From CAVSWN01 sp046728115 (GTDB taxonomy: Bacteria; Acidobacteriota; Vicinamibacteria; Vicinamibacterales; CAVVIG01): a stretch of 19,607 bases of DNA. The notes under the pieces were generated by a model that worked only from the letters and a program-made list of their open reading frames with translations, searched no databases and was not told the DNA's origin. Below are positions 14,954 through 19,607 of the stretch, one piece after another. Location: assembly GCA_046728115.1 (NCBI GenBank), contig JBKPDW010000212.1:1-19607 (forward strand), in the 5' to 3' direction. Both the position numbers and the translations under genes were made by a program. Each line of letters starts with the position of its first letter. Positions within the stretch are counted from its first letter, which is position 1.

Positions 14954-15247
14954 ATGCTCCTGTGCCCGCATTGCCAGGGGTTAACAGCGCCCTTGGCGGT
15001 CCTCAGTTCAGTTTCCCGCATCGATTTTTTCCAGTGCGAAGTTTGCGCGAAGGTCTCGGAGCGGCCGAAAGGCGAGGACGGCCAACCCGTGCCCGTGATG
15101 GGGAGTCTCGTCGAGCCATCGCCGGGCGAGATCCAACCGCCCGATACGGTTCCGGCTCGATCACGCTATCCGGCTGACGCTGCGATTCCCTTCCCTCGCC
15201 CGGGTCCGTCCTGGAGGCCTCTCCGGCGCGAGGAAGACGGGCTGTAA
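14954..15247 (+). CDS. Small zinc-ribbon protein
   Basis: The 97-residue protein has two knuckles, CPHC (Cys4, Cys7) and CEVC (Cys28, Cys31), spaced as in a treble-clef or zinc-ribbon fold binding one zinc ion. The remaining residues (about 35-97) are proline-rich and probably disordered. ATG 14954 has GAGGG five bases upstream. A GTG at 14948 would add two residues. Its partner is unknown. It lies just before the histidine kinase gene and may share its transcript. Confidence 0.7.
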   Translation: MLLCPHCQGLTAPLAVLSSVSRIDFFQCEVCAKVSERPKGEDGQPVPVMGSLVEPSPGEIQPPDTVPARSRYPADAAIPFPRPGPSWRPLRREEDGL

Positions 15248-15282
15248 CCGGCCGTTACCGCTTGCTGTACTATTCCGAAACG

Positions 15283-17016
15283 ATGGGGCCGATGGTCGTT
15301 TCGGCGGCCGATCGGTTGGCGGTGCGCTTCCGACCGGACGAGACGGAGGTTCGCCTCGTCGAGCGCTCCCTGGCGCTAGCGCGCGTTCTCCTCTGCACCG
15401 CCGGTCTGATCGTCGCGCATTACATCCAGCCCGATCCGACCGGCGAGGTCGAGACCATTATCCTGATCTATACAATCGCGGCAGTGGTCCTGCTGGTGGG
15501 TCTTCTGCGCGCCAACCACCTGCACCAGACCACCCCGTTCGTCATCCATGCGCTGGATGTCGGTCTTGCGGCGGCCCTGACGCTGTATCCGACGGGCCTC
15601 AGCGCGCCGTTTTTCTCGTTTCTCTTGTTCCCACTGTTCACAGCGGGCGTGCGTTGGGGCTTCATCGAGGTGATGACGACGGTCGCGATCATCGAGGCGG
15701 TGATGAGCATCGAGGTCGTCCTGCTCTCCCGACCGTTCACCGCCCTATTCGTGCCGCGTGCCGTGGCCATTGGCGCAGCGGGCGCCGCGATGGGTTACCT
15801 CGCGGAGCAGCAGCTGCGTCGCCGTTTCGAGGACCGTGCCCTGGCGCTGTTGCTCGCGCGGACGCGCCTGGGCAATACGTTGACGGAGACGGTCAACGTG
15901 GCGATCGCCTCGATGCGGCGCGCCTTCCGCGCCAGGCAGGTGCTGCTCGTGTTGCAGGAACAGCCGTCGGGGCGGCTGCTCCGGTGGCGGAGCACCGACG
16001 CCGACGATCTGGAGACAGATCCCGATGAGTTGCCGACGCAGCGGCGAGACGATTATCTGTTCAAGACGCCGGGCGCGGCGTGGCACGCAGCATCGGTTCC
16101 GTTGTCCGGCGGCCGCCTCGGCGCGGTGTACATCGATGCGCTCGGGCGGCGTCTTCCGTCCATGCCGCTGACCATGCCGCCTCGCTTCATGGCCGAACAT
16201 CCATTCCGTCGCCTGATCAGCACACAATTGCAGTTGAGCGACGAGTGGGTAGGCCGCATCTTCGTGCTCGACCCGGCGCAGGGCGTTTATCGCGAGCAGG
16301 ACGCACGGTTCGCGCTCCGGCTCGCGCAGCGGATTGGGCCCGCCTTGTTCGACCATTATCTGGTTCGCCGGCTTCGCCTGCGCGCGCAGAGCCTCGAGCG
16401 GCGCCGGATCGCGGGCGAACTGCACGACGGTGTCACGCAGTCGCTGCTCGGGCTCGAAATGCAGATCGTCGTGCTGCGCCGACGCGCGGTGGAGGAGGCG
16501 CCGCAGCTGAGCGAGGATCTTGCCCGGGTTCACGGGATCATTCGCGACGAGGTCGTGACTGTTCGCGAGCTGATGGAAGGCATTCGCGTGGACGACGTGG
16601 AGACAGGCGATCTGCTGAATCATCTGAGCGGTGTCGTGGATCGCTTCAGCCGTCATACGGGCATCGCAGCGCGCTTCGTGTCGGATGGACGGCCGGCGCC
16701 GCTGACGCCGTACGCCCGGCGCCAGCTGGCGCGGATCGTTCATGAAGCGCTCGTCAACGTCCGCAAGCACAGCGGCGCTGACCGCGTGCTCGTGCGCACG
16801 AACGTGGACGACGGATTCTGGCGGCTCTCGATCGAAGACGACGGCCGCGGCTTCCCGTTTGCCGGACGCAGGTCGCAGGCTGAACTGCAGGCCGAGAACA
16901 TGTGCCCGCGCATAATCGCTGACCGCGCGAGCGTCATCGGCGGGGAACTGATTGTCGAGTCGCGTCCTGGATTCGGGTCGCGCGTAGAAGTCGCCATTCC
17001 AACCCAGGCTTCGTAG
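15283..17016 (+). CDS. Membrane-bound NarL-family sensor histidine kinase with GAF-like domain
   Basis: The protein has 577 residues. About five to six hydrophobic segments fill residues 20-175 (LLCTAGLIVAHYI, LIYTIAAVVLLVGLL, FFSFLLFPLFTAGVRWGF, AVAIGAAGAAMGYLA). A GAF-like cytoplasmic domain follows, then HisKA_3 with the phosphoacceptor His381 in ERRRIAGELHDGVTQSLLGL. The HATPase domain has an N box (HEALVNVRKHSGA) and G1 (DDGRGF). The G2 region (ENMCPRIIADRASVIGGEL) lacks the usual GLxGM. The start is uncertain. ATG 15283 and ATG 15292 both lack a clear Shine-Dalgarno site, and TACTAT at 15268-15273 could be a -10 for a nearly leaderless message. The kinase almost certainly signals to the regulator 68 bases downstream. 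Confidence 0.9.
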   Translation: MGPMVVSAADRLAVRFRPDETEVRLVERSLALARVLLCTAGLIVAHYIQPDPTGEVETIILIYTIAAVVLLVGLLRANHLHQTTPFVIHALDVGLAAALTLYPTGLSAPFFSFLLFPLFTAGVRWGFIEVMTTVAIIEAVMSIEVVLLSRPFTALFVPRAVAIGAAGAAMGYLAEQQLRRRFEDRALALLLARTRLGNTLTETVNVAIASMRRAFRARQVLLVLQEQPSGRLLRWRSTDADDLETDPDELPTQRRDDYLFKTPGAAWHAASVPLSGGRLGAVYIDALGRRLPSMPLTMPPRFMAEHPFRRLISTQLQLSDEWVGRIFVLDPAQGVYREQDARFALRLAQRIGPALFDHYLVRRLRLRAQSLERRRIAGELHDGVTQSLLGLEMQIVVLRRRAVEEAPQLSEDLARVHGIIRDEVVTVRELMEGIRVDDVETGDLLNHLSGVVDRFSRHTGIAARFVSDGRPAPLTPYARRQLARIVHEALVNVRKHSGADRVLVRTNVDDGFWRLSIEDDGRGFPFAGRRSQAELQAENMCPRIIADRASVIGGELIVESRPGFGSRVEVAIPTQAS

Positions 17017-17084
17017 AACCGTGACAATTGTGTGAAGAACAGCTGCGTAGTGGGCGGCATTGATCCTCAATCAGAGGACGAATA

Positions 17085-17756
17085 GTGACCGTCACCCGCT
17101 CCATCCGCATTCTGATCGTCGACGACCATCCGATCTTTCGTGACGGCCTCCGGCGACTGCTCGAGGCGGAGCCGGATCTGAAGGTGGTTGGCGAGGCGGT
17201 GAACGCCGAAGAAGCGGTGCGTCTGACACGCACGCTCACGCCAGACTTGGTGCTGCTGGACGTCGCAATGCCGAAGGTGTCGGGCCTCGAGGCGCTGGTC
17301 TCGTTGACGGAATCGCCGAAACCTCCCGTCGTGATGCTGCTCACGGCCGGCATCGACAAGGCGGAGATCGTCAAGGCGCTGCAGCTTGGCGCGCGCGGCG
17401 TCGTGCTGAAGCAATCGGCGACCTCGCTGCTCTTCAAAGCGATTCGAATCGTAATGGATGGCGGCTACTGGGTGGGGCGCGACAGCGTGTCGGATCTGCT
17501 GCTTGCGCTGCGCACCGTCGGCGGCCCGCAGGAGCGGGTCGAGAACCTGCCCGCGTTTCAGCTCACCCAGCGCGAGCTACAGGTCATCGGACTGGTCGTG
17601 GCCGCCGCCGGCAACAAGAAAATCGCTGAAACCCTCGCGATCAGCGAGAAGACCGTGAAGCACCACCTGACGAACATCTTCGAGAAACTCAACGTGACGA
17701 GCCGCCTCGAGCTCGCGCTGTTCGCGGCGCACAATAACTTGATCCCCAAAGAATAG
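17085..17756 (+). CDS. NarL/FixJ-family response regulator
   Basis: The protein has 223 residues. The receiver domain is complete: acidic pocket D13-D14 (LIVDDHPIFRDGL), phosphoacceptor D59 in LVLLDVAMPKVSGLEAL, and Lys109 in GVVLKQSA. A linker leads to a LuxR-type helix-turn-helix (about 163-215: LTQRELQVIGLVVAAAGNKK, then IAETLAISEKTVKHHLTNIF). GTG 17085 has AGAGGA (17073-17078) six bases upstream. It is the evident partner of the upstream kinase. Its target promoters are unknown. The palindrome-bearing promoter downstream at 17794-17832 is one candidate. Confidence 0.95.
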   Translation: MTVTRSIRILIVDDHPIFRDGLRRLLEAEPDLKVVGEAVNAEEAVRLTRTLTPDLVLLDVAMPKVSGLEALVSLTESPKPPVVMLLTAGIDKAEIVKALQLGARGVVLKQSATSLLFKAIRIVMDGGYWVGRDSVSDLLLALRTVGGPQERVENLPAFQLTQRELQVIGLVVAAAGNKKIAETLAISEKTVKHHLTNIFEKLNVTSRLELALFAAHNNLIPKE

Positions 17757-17793
17757 TCAGTTCGAAGGCTTCGCAGGAAACTGCTGCGGCTGA

Positions 17794-17832
17794 CGTTCGA
17801 ACGCGTTGACTGACTCGGCTGTACGCTATGCT
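17794..17832 (+). promoter_or_regulatory. Promoter candidate with adjacent palindrome downstream of the regulator gene
   Basis: A perfect 10-base palindrome, CGTTCGAACG (17794-17803), precedes TTGACT (17806-17811) and TATGCT (17827-17832), with a short spacer of 15 bases. Another TTCGAA lies at 17761-17766. The setting suggests a regulated promoter reading towards 17860 and 18017. The rest of 17757-18016 holds only a possible 14-codon frame and a heptamer array. Confidence 0.35.
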
Positions 17833-17859
17833 CGGCCGGGCATCCAAATGGAGTTCACC

Positions 17860-17904
17860 ATGCAGCGCGTCGTTCGACTGACGACGGTCAAAGGATCTGG
17901 CTGA
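17860..17904 (+). CDS. Possible 14-codon leader ORF
   Basis: ATG 17860 has TGGAG six bases upstream and encodes MQRVVRLTTVKGSG before TGA. It lies about 28 bases downstream of the promoter candidate. It could be a leader peptide, a remnant of a gene, or chance. Nothing beyond start, ribosome-binding site and stop supports it. Confidence 0.2.
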   Translation: MQRVVRLTTVKGSG

Positions 17905-17981
17905 CATCGAGGCCCTTGGCCCCGATCCGGAAGAAAGAACGTAGCGCCGATCGTTGCCGCGGACCAAGAACCCGGTGGCGT

Positions 17982-18010
17982 CCGACTTTCGACTTCAGAT
18001 TTCCGACTTC
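17982..18010. repeat. Heptamer array (CCGACTT family) before the DUF218 gene
   Basis: CCGACTT, TCGACTT, CAGATTT and CCGACTT are four 7-base units ending six bases before TTG 18017. Read on the minus strand they resemble AAGTCGG/AAGTCGA, related to the GAAGTC units at 4004-4017. As at other arrays, no Shine-Dalgarno site is seen between the array and the start. Confidence 0.75.
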
Positions 18011-18016
18011 TAAGCT

Positions 18017-18793
18017 TTGAATCCCGCCGTCCTCCTGTGGTTCCTCCTCTCGACCGGCGGGTTGCTGACGCTGCTGCTCGTCGTCTGCGGGTGGATCTGT
18101 GTTCGTCCGGCATCGCGCGCGGCGCGCGCCTGCCTCGTGGCGATCGCGCTCGGGTACGGCCTGATCAGCATCTATCCGCTGGCGCATGCAGCGAGCCAGC
18201 TGGTCGGACGCGGCTTCGCTCCCTTCGCGCGCGCTGATGCGCCGCCCGGCATCACGGTCGTCGTGGTTCTGGGTTCCGGCACCTACACGACGTACGACTG
18301 GTCCAACAATCAGATTGCGACGCTCGATTCCGATGGCCTGGCGCGCGCGCTCGAAACCGCGCGCGTCTACAAGTTGATCGAGCCGGCCTGGGTCGTGTGC
18401 ACCGGCGGTTCACCAGACGAAGGCAGCGAGGATCGTCCACCGGCCGAGGAGATGAAACGCGCGCTGGTCGATCTCGGCGTGCCCGCGTCGCGCATCGTCG
18501 TCCGGAGCGGACTGGAGAACACGCACGACGAGGGCACGATGACGGCGGCACTGCTGCCGTCGCTGCACGCGGATGCGGTGGTGCTGGTAACTACCGCCCT
18601 CCACATGAGGCGGGCCGTCGGCGTCTTTCGCGCGGCCGGCGTGCGTGTGGTGCCGGCGCCAGCGCGGGGAGGCGGGTGGGCGCGGTCGTGGCGCGTGCGC
18701 CTGCTGCCGAGCGAAATCGGCCTGCGCGAGGCCGCCGCCGTCGCCCACGAGCTCGGAGGGCTGATCGTCTACCGTGTCCGCGGGTGGATGTGA
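18017..18793 (+). CDS. DUF218/YdcF-like (SanA/ElyC family) membrane protein
   Basis: The protein has 258 residues. Two N-terminal helices (about 4-28, LLWFLLSTGGLLTLLLVVC, and about 38-56, CLVAIALGYGLISIYPLAH) precede a periplasmic or cytoplasmic DUF218 domain. Family motifs are visible: VVVVLGSG, VVCTGGSPD, RIVVRSGLENTHDEG and VLVTTALHMRRAVGVFRAAG. Relatives (SanA, ElyC, YdcF) are linked to envelope integrity and polysaccharide metabolism. No reaction is assigned here. The TTG start has no Shine-Dalgarno site and follows a heptamer array, so the exact start is uncertain, but no other start retains the first helix. Confidence 0.85.
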   Translation: MNPAVLLWFLLSTGGLLTLLLVVCGWICVRPASRAARACLVAIALGYGLISIYPLAHAASQLVGRGFAPFARADAPPGITVVVVLGSGTYTTYDWSNNQIATLDSDGLARALETARVYKLIEPAWVVCTGGSPDEGSEDRPPAEEMKRALVDLGVPASRIVVRSGLENTHDEGTMTAALLPSLHADAVVLVTTALHMRRAVGVFRAAGVRVVPAPARGGGWARSWRVRLLPSEIGLREAAAVAHELGGLIVYRVRGWM

Positions 18794-18854
18794 TTGATCA
18801 CGAGGGCAGCCGTCCTCGGGTCCTGGCCCGGTTGCCGTCGCAACGAGAAAATTC

Positions 18855-18878
18855 AGGGGGAGCGCTGTGGCTCCCCCT
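18855..18878. terminator. Bidirectional terminator between convergent genes
   Basis: AGGGGGAGC (18855-18863) and GCTCCCCCT (18870-18878) form a perfect 9-bp stem with a six-base loop. On the plus strand GTCGTTTT follows. On the minus strand GAATTTTC follows. It sits between the plus-strand DUF218 gene and the minus-strand surface-protein gene, so it can stop transcription from both sides. Confidence 0.85.
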
Positions 18879-18908
18879 TGGTCGTTTTAACGTCGTGTGC
18901 GCGTCTGT

Positions 18909-19607
18909 TTACTTCGTAAGGCAGATATCGACATACGGCGAGGTTGCGTCTCCGATATTCGCGTAGATCCGGTACCTGCCCGACGTGAGACCCTTCGTGC
19001 TCCAGTTGTACTGATAGTGACCACCGGTCCAGATGAACACCGGCACCGTCGAGTCCGAAATGGGATCGACGCTTGCCGTAGCCCCTGTTTCATCACACGC
19101 ACCGAGATATCCGCTACGCGAGAACGCCGGATTGCCGGTCTGGGTCACGACCGCTCCGTTCACGTCCTTGAGATCGAACTTCACCGGAATCGTCTGTCCC
19201 AGCTTGAACCTGCTTTGCGCCAGCCCGATCTGGTGCGCCGTGTCGTTGATCGGCTGGAGGAAACCGTCCCAGCGATACTTGACATTGATGATGACGTCCT
19301 TCGAGGCGACAGTGTAGTTGCTTGTGTCATTTGGTGTGAACGCTGCGTGGAGCGTCTGGCCACCACCGACACCCAGCACCGTCCCGCTCGCTGGGGTGTA
19401 CACAAAGTTTCCAAGGACGCTAGTGGTTGCATTCAGCTGTGCCGCGCTCAACGGCGTCCCATACACGATGTCCGCCGGATTGCTCCAGGTAATGACCGGC
19501 GTCGCCTTGAGCACGTTGATCGTCACGTCCTTGGTCGCGCCGTTGTAGTTCGCGGTGTCGTTCGGCGTGAACGCGACGTGCAGCGTCTGTCCATTGCCTG
19601 CGCTCAG
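18909..19607 (-). CDS. C-terminal part of an Ig-like repeat protein with PxKF domain (partial)
   Basis: The frame is open from the window edge to TAA 18909-18911 on the minus strand and encodes 232 residues. The true start lies outside. It contains at least two MBG/Big-type Ig-like repeats of about 75-80 residues (VYGTPLSAAQLNATTSVLGN, then GQTLHAAFTPNDTSNYTVAS; an earlier partial copy has GQTLHVAFTPNDTANYNGAT). A terminal PxKF-type domain follows (GFLQPINDTAHQIGLAQSRF, then LGQTIPVKFDLKDVNGAVV), with Cys residues in GACDET and DICLTK. Such proteins are large, secreted or surface-attached. There is no membrane anchor or sorting signal at the C-terminus, so release or noncovalent attachment is likely. 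Confidence 0.85.
   Translation of the reverse strand: MSAGNGQTLHVAFTPNDTANYNGATKDVTINVLKATPVITWSNPADIVYGTPLSAAQLNATTSVLGNFVYTPASGTVLGVGGGQTLHAAFTPNDTSNYTVASKDVIINVKYRWDGFLQPINDTAHQIGLAQSRFKLGQTIPVKFDLKDVNGAVVTQTGNPAFSRSGYLGACDETGATASVDPISDSTVPVFIWTGGHYQYNWSTKGLTSGRYRIYANIGDATSPYVDICLTK

Noticed and set aside
15745..17070. A 441-codon minus-strand open frame across the histidine kinase gene
   Set aside because: It mirrors a well-supported kinase gene with all family motifs on the plus strand. Long antisense frames are expected in GC-rich DNA, and its product has no recognisable domain.
17760..17803. Terminator after the response regulator gene
   Set aside because: The GCAG-gaaa-CTGC stem is only four base pairs and no T-run follows.
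17689..17967. Minus-strand coding remnant across the 17.8-18.0 kb gap
   Set aside because: The frame has no start with a ribosome-binding site, no recognisable motif, and overlaps the 3' end of the response regulator gene.

Overview
The window reads as chromosome from a GC-rich environmental bacterium, most likely an Acidobacteriota member (possibly class Vicinamibacteria). This is inferred, not proven. The supports are a protein with two 'VWFA-related' domains of the type abundant in Acidobacteriota, a compact Tad/Flp pilus locus, frequent TTG/GTG starts, and short heptanucleotide repeat arrays between genes. I see no rRNA, tRNA, CRISPR array, insertion sequence or phage gene.

Layout. Positions 2-118 hold the C-terminal tail of a membrane protein. 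Positions 171-998 hold two tandem Flp pilin units. The first (372-546) is broken by one extra base. The second (761-937) is intact and followed by a terminator-like hairpin. Each unit seems to have its own promoter and GATAC/GTATC inverted repeats. Positions 1058-9518 are a co-directional Tad machine: prepilin peptidase (cpaA), CpaB, secretin CpaC, CpaE/TadZ, ATPase CpaF/TadA, platform proteins TadB and TadC, an uncharacterised 30-residue membrane peptide, and TPR lipoprotein TadD. No TadE, TadF or TadG is visible. Their usual place is taken by a winged-helix AAA+ ATPase (9578-10879) and an exported double-VWA protein (11086-13056). That protein's 3' end overlaps an FAD-dependent oxidoreductase of the UDP-galactopyranose-mutase/protoporphyrinogen-oxidase-like class.

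From 14693 onward come two small proteins (one a zinc ribbon), a membrane NarL-type histidine kinase with its LuxR-type response regulator, and a DUF218/YdcF-like membrane protein. A convergent terminator separates these from the minus-strand C-terminal part of a large Ig-like repeat protein ending in a PxKF domain.

How it fits together. The prepilin peptidase matures Flp, CpaF powers assembly on the TadB/TadC platform, and CpaB/CpaC/TadD form the periplasmic and outer-membrane conduit. CpaE probably positions the machine. The AAA+ ATPase and VWA protein are candidate accessory factors. The kinase/regulator pair could control expression, but no target is visible.

The most unusual feature is a set of 7-bp-period arrays of several unrelated unit sequences. 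Most begin at an upstream stop codon or abut the next start codon, and one forms the start region of tadD. Three of the genes behind such arrays lack a recognisable Shine-Dalgarno sequence.
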